The position numbers and the translations under genes are program-made. DNA of 64,000 nt from NCBI RefSeq assembly GCF_040436345.1, contig NC_133218.1, positions 7,857,539-7,921,538 of the forward strand, written 5' to 3'. The notes under the pieces are model-generated. The model did not search any database and was not told where the DNA came from. It saw only the letters and a list, made by a program, of their open reading frames with translations. Of this stretch, positions 1 through 12,180 are shown piece by piece. This DNA is from Pagrus major. Its lineage: Eukaryota > Chordata > Actinopteri > Spariformes > Sparidae. The number at the start of each line of letters is the position of its first letter. Position 1 is the stretch's first letter.

Positions 1-103
1 ATATCTGTTTTTTAATGATGTCAATTAATTTAGCATGTAAATACATATAAATTGTGTTGTCAGTGATAGAGGTCAGCGGGTAAATTGTTGTGCGTGATCC
101 CAT

Positions 104-453
104 TTAAAGGTGCAATATGTAAGAAATCATTCATTCAAAAATAACTGAAATTAGCAAAAGAATGGATGGAATAAAAATGTTATGACTTCAATGTATTTCA
201 CTGTATTTTTCTAGTCTTCTGAAGTTAGTATGCTAACCAGCTTGTCCCATCTCGTCCAAAACTACTGTGTTAGCGTTTTAAACACCAACATTCCCCCGGT
301 GCTCCCAACTGCCAGTCCATACTGCTAGCTGGACCGCTAAATAGCTAACGGCGGCAGTTAGCGGTTACTCTAGTGATACACTGCCTCCTATTTGTTGAAT
401 TTGTTTGAGTATGAATTTGACAGGTGGTCGATTCTTGCATATTGCACCATTAA
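104..453. repeat. Family A palindromic-end MITE, copy 1
   Basis: A 350 bp element bounded by TTAA. The left end reads AGGTGCAATATGTAAGAA and the right end is close to its reverse complement (TTCTTGCATATTGCACC). The interior has the same AGCTAAC-rich block as the copies at 5823 and 41729. No coding capacity is seen, so it is non-autonomous. TTAA at both ends suggests a piggyBac-like target preference; that assignment is inference. Confidence 0.75.
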
Positions 454-3400
454 GGGTCAAACGTTTAGCTTTGGGCTTGGGTCAAGGTTATCTGTACTCT
501 GACCCCCTACGACTGCAGGCGAGCCCTTGTTAACCTGCCAACCCTCCTCTCCATCCCCTTAGTAGTCAGGTATTTTTTCCATCCACATAATAAATTGCCT
601 GAAAGTTCTGAAAGAAATTATGTTATACAAGTCGCTTCTCTTTCTCTGTTTCTGTTATTGGAAGTCAAACAAGGAATGGCCTTGTACTGTAGCATGTCTC
701 GCTAAAAAACTTCAGCATGTTGTGTCACGACTAAGCTCAGCTTTCTATCATTTAAAACACAAGATCGCTGCAGTATACTCGATGGTGGACTTCATTAGTC
801 ACTGTTTTGATGTTATCACCTCCTTTTTCTGGGATTAAAAGGCAGAGGCATTTTCAGAGCCACGTTTCATCAGATACATGGCTTTGAGAGGAGAGTTTTC
901 TCTTCTCTCATCCTCACGTATAGAGCCTGATGATGTAAAAACTGTCCAACTGAAGAAGTAATTTCATCTCACATTTCCTCCTCTCATTGGATTTTTCCTC
1001 AAACAAGTGAAACAAACCCAATATGAGGTGTGATGATTTTTCTTCTTCCCAGCTCGGTTGCGAATATCAATAAAGTTGGGGTCAACTGGCAATTGTGTGA
1101 GATTTCTATGTCACATGATTGAAGCAAATTATCAGAGAGGGTTCATGTACTCTGCCGTGAAATAGAATCATCACACTCCCAAGGCTCGACATTTTTCACT
1201 TATGCTAAGAAAAAAAATATGATTTCCAAGTTTTACACCCTCTCCACCCGACCTCCATGCAGCTTCACACTCCATAGAGCCACCAGCCCTCAGGGCCCAG
1301 CGCTCCATCGCCATCCATCATCCTGAAGGGGGGAAAAGGGAGATTCACGTTTCCTTAGGGCGGACGCCATTGCTGGGGCTGTCAGCCAATGGTGATTGAT
1401 GGGCGGGGTTACGACAGGGCACTTGGGCCAGTGCACACAGCTCATCGGGGAGCATGTTGGCTCCTAAACACCAGCTGGGCACTGTGATTTCCTCTACAGT
1501 ACCAACCGTCTGGAGTACGTGGCAAGGCGTTCGAGGCGCCTACAGGAAGCCATGGGTGAAAGTTCTGTGTCAGGAGAGCGATTCTTGTTAACAGCAGTAT
1601 AGTTTCAAGGCAGCAGACGTGGCGGCAGCGTTGGGAGAGTCGTGCAGACACCCACCACTGGGAGGATGACACATCACATACAAACACAGACACTGACGCT
1701 GCTTTTGCAATACAGTAACTAAGCAACAGGAAACCTCACACACTGACCACTGGCACTACATAGTAATAGAAATATGGGTTAGCATCGCTCCCTCTCTCTC
1801 TTTCCTTTCTCTCTCCTGCTTCCTATTTTTTTTCTGTCAGACCCAGCAGACCTGACTCTATTCCAAACAGCTGAACAGAGCCTCCTCTGCAGCTTTCTCT
1901 TCCTCCACCTACTCCTGCTCTGCAACACAATTATACAGCTCCCCTTCCTTTTTATTCTGCACCCCATCCTCCTCTTCTACAGAGACTTCCACCACCCCCT
2001 GCACCGTTTCCTCCCTCCAGCTCTTCTACAGGGTTCTGCACCTCCTTTTCATTCTCCTTTTCATACTCCCCTCCCCTCCAGAGCGGCATTCACGTTATCC
2101 TCCTCCCCCTTTGACCTCTACCTTTCCTGCCCCACCACCTCGTCATGCTCCTCCACAGTGCCCCGCACCGCCTCGTCCATCTTCATAGTGTTCACCTTCT
2201 ACTTCACTCGTCTTTGGAGACTCGTGCCACCGCAGCAGACAGGTGTGCATTTCACACGCTATTTGTTTCCCTGTTTTGTCATTCTACCAAGCTCCAGCGG
2301 TCATCATTAATAACCCTGGTCCCCCTCGCTGCCTGTTTCTATGTCTCCAGGCTGATGTTTCCTGCAGCCTGTTGGCAGCGCTGCCAGCCTCAGAGCCTCC
2401 GGTGCACATGAGAGATGGAGGAGTTAGATCAGCCCAGACACATAGGAAGCTCAATCCAAGCTGCACACTGCAACACAATAAGCAAAGTGGGCTCTCAGAA
2501 TACTAAAGCATTTGATGATGGTCTCACATAAAGTAGACAAAGAATTAGAAACTATGTCAGGGTAACGATACATTTTGTTGTATCATATTCTTCAAAAGGC
2601 TGTTGAGCTCATTATGTGAATGTGTTTCTGAAAGCTGTTGAACAATGTGTTGATCCAGAACGATACAGTTATTGCTAGTTATTGCTCTCAGCATTGCGTT
2701 TGTCGGGAGTTATAATATGCTACTGATAAACCAAATGAAATGGGTCAGGCAAAATTCCATTGGTTTATTTATTCTTTTATGAAAAATTAAAAAATATTCT
2801 CCTCATTCTTGCTGTACTGTAGCCTAACTTTATTAAGCTGCAACACAACTGATTTACATGCATTACATATCAGTTTGTACATTTACTGAACAGTTACTGA
2901 GAAGGCTCGTCCTGTGGCTCCAATGCAGGGAATCAGTGAGTTGCTTTAAGAGTCTTTTCCATGTCGACTTTACGCACTCATCATTTTTCTGTTCTTTTGG
3001 GTTTCCTGTGCTGTCAGTGAGGTGGAGGGGACGAGGGTTGATTTGTGAAAGCCAGTTTTATTTTGGATCCCGTTCCCAGGTGGCAAAATATCCAGATGTG
3101 TTGAAGTCCGCTTCCCCTTGAAAATGTGTTTTGCTTTTGTCGCTTCTCTTGGATGTTTCAGCTTGAGAGTGTGGGTGTTTTCACATGTATCTACTGAGGG
3201 GGAAAAAAGTGTCTGTGCTCACATCAATTCTGAATTTAAGATGAATACCCACAAGCATGACTTTGTGACATCACAACTGGTTTGGAAGCCAATGGATGTT
3301 CAATATGCAGCTACTGTTAAATATTTGCATATTCACAGTAACTGAATTGTTTTTCAATAAAGGAAAGAACTGGACAAAATTTTTAATTTATCTTCTTATC

Positions 3401-5822
3401 TAAAGAGTAAACTCTTTTATGTCCCAAAACAAGTCTGGAGGAAGCTCAGCCCAGTTGCCAGAACAAAATGTTGGCAAGTAAGGTTTCTGCAAACTACTGA
3501 TTCGTTCACATTTTGCACCTGTCATACGTAGGCTACCATACTGACATTTCTACATTATGTATGACAGCATGTCGACATTACATGTTTTTGACTTTCCTGT
3601 CAGAAGGTGGAGGGGATGGTGGTGGAGTTACAGGCCACAAGGCTGCCAAGCCAGCGACCATAGTTCGAGAGCGTGTTTCAACAATTGTAAGTGTGAAACC
3701 ACTGGATATTTTATGAAGACCGTGGGACAATTTCTGGCGTGTTTGATGCAACAAAAAAAAAACGGATATTTTGGACAGGAAGTTGAGTTTATCTCCAACG
3801 GTGTTTGTGGTATCAAAACTGAGACATGTCAAACTGTTATTTTAAGCCAAAACATGATGTTTTTCTAACCCTGAACAAGTGGTTTTTGTGCGTTATCACA
3901 ACATAAAATAGAAAACTTAATCTTAAGAAATGTAAAATTGCAACATGTCCACGGTTTTTAGAAAACAACAGTTACTCTGGCGTTTGGGCTGTTAAGTCTG
4001 TTTGATAAATGGGATCTCCTCGAGCCAATGACTCAGCTAAGTGTGTGTGAGTGAAGAGAAACACCAGTGTTCAACACCAGTCTGCAACCACGAGCAGCTC
4101 AGCAAGACCAAGAAGGGCAACTATTTTCTTGAGAAATGATCCAGCTAATCATGCCGTGACATTCTAATCTCACAGTTAAACTTTTATGCATATCATCAAT
4201 ATTTTAAGTTGATCAACGACTTCTGAATCGGGGGCCTTCATTATTTGCATCAAGTAGCTCATGAAAAATCAGGTGTTAAAGTGTGTTGGCTTAAAATGTT
4301 ATTTCAATGTCAGTTACATGTCTTCTGCCATTCCTCTCCATTTTAGGGTGTAGCTGCAGGTTGTGAAGATTAAGTAGATGACTACTTAAAACTGAAGTAT
4401 CTCTGCTCACCACAGCCAATAAAAGCTGATTACAGATCATTGACTTTTAGTTACTTCATTACTTTAATTACTTGCAAATGTTGAATTAATCAGATTCAAC
4501 AAGGGATTGTATATTGGATTCTGATTCAATAAAATCAAACTCTAACTCCAGAGAGGTGTGTAATTCTCGCCTGGATTTGAATATGTATATGCGTGAGCCC
4601 CATAATGGACTGACAGGTCGTCGGGGTTGTTTTTATTTCCTCTAAACAATGTGCTCGGGGACAGTCTGGAGTCAATAGTGTGGGCTAACACTGCGATTTG
4701 CTGCCAATGTTTGATTGTCTCTTTGTCTAATATCATTTTCTACGCTGGGGCAACTGTTCCCATACGGCCACGGCAACAAACACAATCACCAGCCCTAAGT
4801 ACCAGTAGTTTATTTAAGGTACCATATATTCACTGATGGCAGCGCTGCACCTCCCACACAAGGACATTAGTTTCCTTTCAAGAGAGGCTTTTGTGATGCT
4901 CTGGACTATTACATCACAAAATTATCAAACTCTAAAAGGAAGGAAAAGTGCTTATCTGATTGATCATGACTGAAGCCAGACGCACAGATAATGTGTTTCT
5001 CTAAATCCAACCTCATTTCCAGCTGCGCTGTTTGCCTCTGGCCTCAGAATTAAAAAAACTCAGCCGCCACACCCTGTGCACTCACATCCTGCACCAGAGC
5101 CCATACTGAGATACTGAGGAAATATGTTCCTCTCTTTATCATCTGTTTTATGACAGCAGCCTTACTTCACAGTTAATCTGTGCTCAGTCAGGGTCATACC
5201 TTCTAACTTTCCTCCTTCCTTTCTTTTTTGTCCCAAAGCCTTCCTCCTTTCCTTCTGTTCCTCCTCTAACCTCTTAATACTCCTCTCCAAGCCTCCTTCC
5301 TTCCTTCTCTCTGTTGGTTTAGTCTCTTTATCCATCCCTTCCTTCCCTCCCTATATGCTCACAGTCTGGTTCAGTGAGGTCATGAAGGGATCTGTGTCCC
5401 TTGGCCTCTGTGAGGCAGAGTCCGGTCGGTGTAATTATGATGGATGGAGTAATTTCCAGAGGCGCCTTTCGCCAAGAGGGTTGAGCCCACCATGCTTTCT
5501 CTCAGCTTTAATGACTTTTTAATAGAGCTCACTCCCAAACCTACATCACACAGTGCCAGTGAGAGTCACCAACAAATCACTGCTGTTAAAGCAGGTAATG
5601 GCACAGCAGGACATGGGTGGTCCGGGCTCTTTAAAAACAACTGCCCCCTTAGGTAACAACAGTTCTCCATATGTGTGTGTGTTGGGCTCCCTGATACTGC
5701 GGTCTGCACTCAGTTGGACTCCACAGCTTTAGAGCAACCTGTCTAAGGAGCTTAGGCTGACGAATCAATTAACGGACTTTAGAAAGTAAATGAAAGCAGG
5801 GTTTCCTGGTTAGCTTTTTTAA
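454..5822. other. Intergenic stretch without a recognisable gene
   Basis: No reading frame here resembles a known protein, and the short open frames lack splice or family support. Positions 1785-2130 are strongly pyrimidine-rich on the plus strand (CTCC and TCTC runs), and 5200-5345 is a second pyrimidine-rich tract (CCTTCCTT runs). Positions 5430-5545 look less repetitive and carry homeodomain-like TAATTA and TTTAATGAC motifs. Confidence 0.5.
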
Positions 5823-6185
5823 TTAAAGGTGTAGCATGTAACAACTGGCCACATGTTGAGTTCAGACTCAAAACAAATAAGAAGGCAGCTTATAACTAAA
5901 GTAACCACTAACTGCTGCTAACTATTAGCTGCCGTTAACTAGTTAGCTCATTAAGCTGTGCAGCTAGTGGTCTGGAATGGGTGCTCAGGGCACAAAGGGG
6001 GTGGTGGTGTTTACACCGCTAGCACAGGAGCTTTGACCAGGACGGGCCTCGGCTAGCTGGTTAGCATGCTAACACAGTACACAGATGTCTTTAACGTAGG
6101 GTCAAAACTGTTATTTCTTCACACTCTGCTGATAATCTGAGTTATTTCTTGAATGTTTTCAAATTCTTGCATATTGCACCTTTAA
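5823..6185. repeat. Family A palindromic-end MITE, copy 2
   Basis: TTAA-bounded element of 363 bp. The left end AGGTGTAGCATGTAAC is diverged; the right end TTCTTGCATATTGCACCT is well kept. The interior carries the palindrome TTAGCATGCTAAC and a GCTGCTAACTATTAGCTGCC block shared with the other two copies. Confidence 0.75.
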
Positions 6186-9100
6186 CATTTGGATCTTCAG
6201 CCATCGTCACTGCTAAGTATGGTACTGAACAATATCCACGTCCCTTAAGGATGTTGTTTACACAAATTAATAAAGGTTTTATAGAAAAGGGCTTTATAAA
6301 AATACTGCTGATGATCACCAGAGAGCTTCTACAGTGCATATTCTATAGATATCTGCAGTTATGAATGAAAACCTCAATGGGAGATAAAGAGCTTAAAAGA
6401 CCATACTTTTTAATATTGTAGTAGCCTATAGCAAAGAGGATTGAGCTTGATATTGATTCTTCTGGAAACTCTTTTGATAGTACAGTGATCGTACATCTGT
6501 CACCTGCACATATTGATCCACAGCTGACTGATTATTTTTGTGGGAACCAACCTGTGAGTATTCAGCAGCAGCGGCAGCAATAAAACGAGCTGAAACAGAT
6601 CAACATCAGGTCATTTATCACCCAATGTAGTCACTTTGACAGGTAGCATGGTTCCTTTTCTTATTGCCGGTGCTCACATCACCACATACACTAATATTGA
6701 GATGAAATTAGATCTTGTCAGAGACACTTTCTCACACAGCAGACGTGGGAGACTGCGGGGACCGTCTCTTCAGCAGTCGGAGTGTTCAGTATGTGTGAGC
6801 TCTTATCTTTAGTCCTCGTAACAGCCAGCGTGTCGGTAGTCCCACTGCAAGTTACTGGCTCTGTACCGCGTCGCTCCTGATGAATGCTTTCAATATAAGA
6901 GTAAAAATGTCAATGCGCTGCAGTGCTGACCAAGGTTTATTTTACAGGGGCCTTTGAGACTCTGTGATTGTAAAGACTGAATTAGGCTACAACATCAGCT
7001 CTTCTGCCAGAATGTGCAAGTGACAAGTCACAAAAACTCATGTAAGAATGTACATTTGCAGGACTTTTTAGTTTTACTGTCAAGTTATATTTACTCTGTA
7101 CATCTCACTTAAAATATTACAGTTTTATTTCTATAGCTAATAATGTAGCTAATGGTCATTTTTACAGCTATAATGTAAGCAAATGTGATTTTGTATATAT
7201 TATATTAAAAGTATTACAGTAAACGTTCAAACAAAAGCTTGCATTCAAATAAATACATAAAGGTCTTATATAATATGGAAAGTCACAGTTCACACCAACA
7301 AATGAAGGTGCAGTAAATAAATGAAGGGAAAAAATAATTAGTTCTAACATGATAAATTGTCCTGATAAATTCAGTGTGATGAATATTTCCACAGCATTCA
7401 TTATTATTAAGTCATGTCGTCCTCGGTTGCAATTAGTTTCTATTTAAATGGTTTACATTTAAATCTGGTGGGTTGAATATATGAGTGTGTTGGTTAAATC
7501 TGGCAAGTTGTTCTTTAAAGCAAAAAGGAGCTGGTGTGTTGAGTTTGTATTGCTGGCAAATAGAAGTGACAGTGAATTAACAGAGTGAATGAAGATCAGG
7601 AGATCAGGAAGCCAAGAGTTTATAACTTACAGAATAACAAGAGTTTAAAAATAGAGGAGGATTAGAAACAAAAGCTGGTCTAAAATAAAGGCCTGGGCCC
7701 ATCAAACTGATAAACGTAACATTTTAGAGAAAAAAGTAAAAAATCTTTCACGTTTCCTCACAAAACTTCAGAATAAAAGCTTATATATGCAGTATTCTGA
7801 CACTTCTGACCATCTGGAGTGACTGTACAAAATAAACTGTTCACAATAAATAATACAGGTGAAACAATATGTACTGTATGATTCACAGTCCGGTGGCTTG
7901 AGCCTATTTGATTTGAACATTTAATGCACCAAGTTTTTTTCTTTGTTTTTCTTTAATCGCATGTGCAAAAAACAAGAATAAAGCTTGCATTTATTTTGTT
8001 TGCAACTACTTTTCATGCATCACTGCCATCTGCTCTCGTCAATATCATATTCAATTCTCCCTCTAATATCTCATGTTCTCTTTCTGGCAGCAGTAGAATT
8101 TCTTTCCTGCCCTAAGTTTTCTTTTTTGTTTCTATTTCAGCCAATTCCCTTTAGTTTTATCTCTATTCTAAATATATCAGATTGTTGGTAATTTGACTTG
8201 TCACTTGTTACATGAGATATTAAGGATTTCACACAACTAAAAAGGAAAATGTGATCTTTTTCTCTTCTTGTTTTGTTTTCTTTGACTGACCAGTAAAATC
8301 AGTGTTCTTCCACTTGCCACCAAGCAGCTCCGTTAAAGAAGGGTTAAGTCCTTTTGCTCGAGGGCACTTCAACAACTGCAACAAGAGCAAGAAGGTGCCA
8401 ACTTAAAAACTGAGGTGTGCATGCTTTTTTTAAAGGGGCGACCTTTAATGGTGGGGCAGAAGATTATAAAATGGGTTGACCCCTCTGGCCTGACCCAGCT
8501 CACCTGTTCACAGCTGCCCTGTGGCGCTCTGACTCTTCTGGGCCGGAGGCGCTGCAGCTGCCTCTGGACCTGTTTGGCTACTCTCCACTGAGTCCCCCAA
8601 ATCCCCAAGCCAACATTTTCATCTTTTTTTCTGAAAAGTTTCACACCTACATCTAAACACACGTAGTTGTTTTCACTTGAGTGGCTGATAAGTCCTCTTC
8701 TCAGGGCTGTGTGCTTGATTGACATACCTCTGACTGTCCAGGGTTACTGTGAGAGTTATTCAGAGCATGAAAAACAACCATGAACTGTATGGACTACCAA
8801 CAGAAATACAAAATCAGATTCATTTTATTAATAATGTACCCAAAATGCATTAAAATCCCAAATACTATCAACAGAATTCCTTCCTGTACAATAGCAGCCT
8901 TCAAACAGAAAAAACAAACAAAAATCACATATCTGGTACACAACTTCATAGTGTGTCCATTAAATATGACATTTTGACAGTATACATCTTCGGCCTTTGA
9001 AGATTTCAGCTGTCAATCCTTACAGGACAACAAACAGAGACAAATAACATGACAAAAAACTTCCACATGGAGCGTTTCAGTGTCTGGGTCTGCTGTCTGT

Positions 9101-10703
9101 GACTATTTCTCAAGCTGTTATTTGTGTCACCGAGTCATGAGGTCAAGCAGTGTCTTCTTTAAGAAGCTGTACAGGGACTTCCTCTTCTTCCTCACCGTGG
9201 GTAAAGCTACAGCAGCTCCTTGTTCAACTGGTTCTCCCTCAGTCACAGTGTCTTTGAACGCTGTGAGGTGAAAATGTCTCTCGCTTTGCCTCTTTATTTT
9301 TAGTGTTTCTTACTTTAGTGGCCTCAGTCGTGTCCGGGCGAAAGATGTCCTCCGTCTGGTCACCTATTGCAGTGACTTATGTCTTGGTGTTATTTTAGTA
9401 TTGTCTGCTCAGGGTTTTTATTTATCTGTGTAGTAAAGAGATGGAAGTGCTGGCTTGAGATTCACACACTTGGGTGAATGAATCGCCGGATCACTGAGTG
9501 AATCAGTGAATTCCAGCTGTGGATTCAAGGGCTCTTTCAAAGAGTCGAGCGCGTCGAGTGCCCGGCCTTCCTGTTAACACTGAGTGAAGATGACCTCGTG
9601 TTGTCTCAACAGGTCGGTGACTCTTCCACCAGCTTGAGGAGGCATATGTTTTTCCCAGTAGACAAAATAGTTTTAAAAGCATTTCAGAGATGATATCACA
9701 TTAAATAAAATTTAATTTCCCTTCACACAACATTGCTTTGTACTGATTAACTCTTCTCAATTTTATTGCCATTTTCACAGTCTTGAAATTCTTTAATGAG
9801 CCAACAAAACGGTATTACAGAGACAACTTCCCAACTGTTGACTGTAGATGATAAAGAAATGAGCCTGTCACTGTGGTAGTCATATCCATGATTTCCCCCA
9901 TGTTTGTGATTAGCAGTGGCTATATTAGCGAGAGTGGTGTGAAAAAACACCGCTATGTCATAACCATGGGCATCGGAGCCATTATACAAGGGTGGGGCGT
10001 GTCACACTCACATTTTTATTTTTATCATTATTTTACGAGGTTGGAGGAAGGGACATGACAGGAAAGAGGAAAGGAGGAGGTCAAACGTGACTAAAAGGAG
10101 GAGAAAGAAATGGAACAAATGAAGAGGAAAAGAAGGAACACATGGACTTACCAAAAAAAGGATGAAGGATATCAGAGGGGAGCTCCAGCTGGGTGCTTTT
10201 ATTTTTATAATTGTCTCTTAATCTTTTAATTGTCACTGCAGTGCCACCATCACATTAGTTGATACAGCTGGGCACCTGATAATTGTGTCAGGTTAGGAAA
10301 TGTATTCAATAAAGAACAGCAAAAAGCACAAAACTTAAGCACATTAAGTCATTGTTGATGATTAATTGTTTCACATAAATGTAGATACTTCATTAGATAT
10401 TTATAATCTATTATTTGCTGTTTGATATGTTAGAGATTATATTTTTGGACAAAAAACAGTATATCAGGGGTCCTGTGCCAAAAAGCTTTTATAAATGAGT
10501 CAGCAAATACATTTTAGCTTTTTAATATCTTCAAATATGTACCCACAATTTTTTCTCCTGCTAGTTTATCCAGATAAAAGTGTCAATCCACCTGTTAAAA
10601 GCAACCAGATTACAGAAAATGACATCTTCTCTGTAAAAAGTGTTCGAGGGGAGAGCCCCCCAGAACCTCATTAGATTGTCCAACCCCTATTTTAATGCTG
10701 CCT
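6186..10703. other. Intergenic stretch without a recognisable gene
   Basis: AT-rich sequence with no supportable coding exon. Positions 8360-8720 are locally GC-richer and contain an open frame on the minus strand that resembles nothing I know. Positions 10045-10140 are a purine-rich tract. No RNA gene was recognised. Confidence 0.45.
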
Positions 10704-11214
10704 AGCTTGTTAGCTAGTTTTCACAAAATAAAATCAATACCAGAATGTTTTTTAAAAAAAAAAAACAGGGGTATTTTAAGCATTTTAAACTTAGCTACTT
10801 GTCAAATGGTCATTAAAATAATATTCATTTAAACTTTATGCTAGTGCCACTCTCTGAATGCTTGTTATGGCCTAGTGACAAGGCTCTCTGTGTCATTCTC
10901 AAACTGTGAGATGACGCCAATGATGCTCTGGTGTCAGCTTCAACACTAGAACCTCATTTGTAGCATTTGTAGCAAGCTAGCAACTACTTGAAGTTGCTGT
11001 CAAGCTAGTTTGCTAGATAACATTAGCTAACAAACTAGCAAAGACTTGCCAGCAGGCTTGTTAGCTAGTGTTGACTGAATATCAGATTATTTTAACAAAC
11101 AGGGGTATTATAAGCATTTTAAACTCTGTTGTCAAATGGTCACCACAATAATAAAAATGTATATTTTAAGCTAGTGCTACTAGCTGAATGATTGTAGCAT
11201 TAGAGCTCTCTGTG
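10704..11214. repeat. Diverged direct duplication, two units
   Basis: Positions 10704-10893 and 11056-11214 are alignable in the same orientation. Both contain GCTTGTTAGCTAGT, then an A/T segment with CAGGGGTATT, AAGCATTTTAAACT, GTCAAATGGTCA, GCTAGTGC and GCTCTCTGTG. The two units are about 350 bp apart and differ by substitutions and small indels. The separating sequence is also rich in CTAGC. Confidence 0.7.
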
Positions 11215-11255
11215 GGCCTCCTGTTTCCTGTTGTCATGTTTTTCTGACTCAAATC

Positions 11256-11360
11256 AAGTGTCTAAGGACAGAGGGTGCCGCACACTATACAGATTGTAAA
11301 GCCCACTGAAGCACTGTAATTTGAGATTTTTTGCTATATGAATAAAATTGACTTGAGTTG
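11256..11360 (+). repeat. LINE 3'-tail-like repeat ending in a TTGA-type tail
   Basis: The sequence contains GTCTAAGGACAGAGGGTG, ACAGATTGTAAAGCCC and a terminal AATAAAATTGACTTGAGTTG. I recognise this layout as the common 3' tail of a teleost non-LTR element. It abuts the reverse-transcriptase fragment that follows, so it may be the tail of an older copy. The exact family name cannot be given without a repeat library. Confidence 0.6.
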
Positions 11361-12180
11361 ACTGGCACCAGGCCCAGACAGCATGTCACCCTCCTGTCTG
11401 AAAGTCTGTGCTGACCAGCTGGCCCCAATCTTCACACAGATCTTCAACATATCACTGGAGCTGTGTGAAGTCCCCTCCTGCTTCAACGCTCCAATCATCC
11501 CAGTACCAAAGAAATCCTCTATATAAGGGCTAAATGACTACAGGCCAGTCGCCCTGACATCTCATGAAATCCTTTGAGAGGCACCAGTATTTCTATTTCG
11601 TGAGACTGCACCTCAGAAGACATGTCTGTTAATCTCCTGAAGTTTGCAGACTGTCGAGGGGACAGTGGACTTAAGGGTAAGCCCCCGAACACTGCCCCCA
11701 TTACCATACTCTACAGTGGCTGCAGTGGAAACCACTATCTCCCAGGACCTAAAGTAGGCGTCAAAAATAAACTCCATCTAAAAGGCCCAGCAGAAGATGT
11801 ACTCCTCCTGCACCAGCTGAGGAAGTTCAATCTGCCTCAGGAGCTGCTGATCTAGTTCTACGCTGCAATAATCCAGTCTGTTCTCTGCTCATCCGTCACT
11901 GTCTGCTTTGGATCGGCCACCAAACAGGACAGTAACAGACTGCAATATTGTCAAGACTGCAGAGGACATTATTAGCACCAACCTGCCCCTCCATTCAGGA
12001 CTCATACATGTCCAGAGTCAGGAAGCAGACAGGAACCATCACTGCAGATCCATCACACGTGAACACAACCTGCTTTGACTTCTCCCCTCTGGTAGGCGCT
12101 ACAGAGCCCTGTGCGCCAACACGAGCAGACAGAAGAACAGCTTCTTCCCATCATCCTGATGAACTGTTAAATCAGTCATG
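11361..12180 (+). mobile_element. Broken non-LTR retrotransposon (LINE) ORF2 fragment
   Basis: Plus-strand translation from about 11365 gives GPDSMSP...CADQLAPIFTQIFN...VPSCF...IIPVPKK, a stop codon, then LNDYRPVALTS: the start of a CR1/L2/Rex1-type reverse transcriptase domain. A deletion follows. From about 11800 the C-terminal part resumes (HQLRKFNLPQELL, FYAAIIQSVLCSS, CFGSAT), with in-frame stops and frameshifts through to 12170. The central catalytic part is missing, so the copy is dead. Superfamily assignment is from memory of the motif order; the exact family is uncertain. Confidence 0.8.

Noticed and set aside
8369-8725. Minus-strand open frame of 118 codons
   Set aside because: The translation resembles no family, and no neighbouring exon or splice context supports it.
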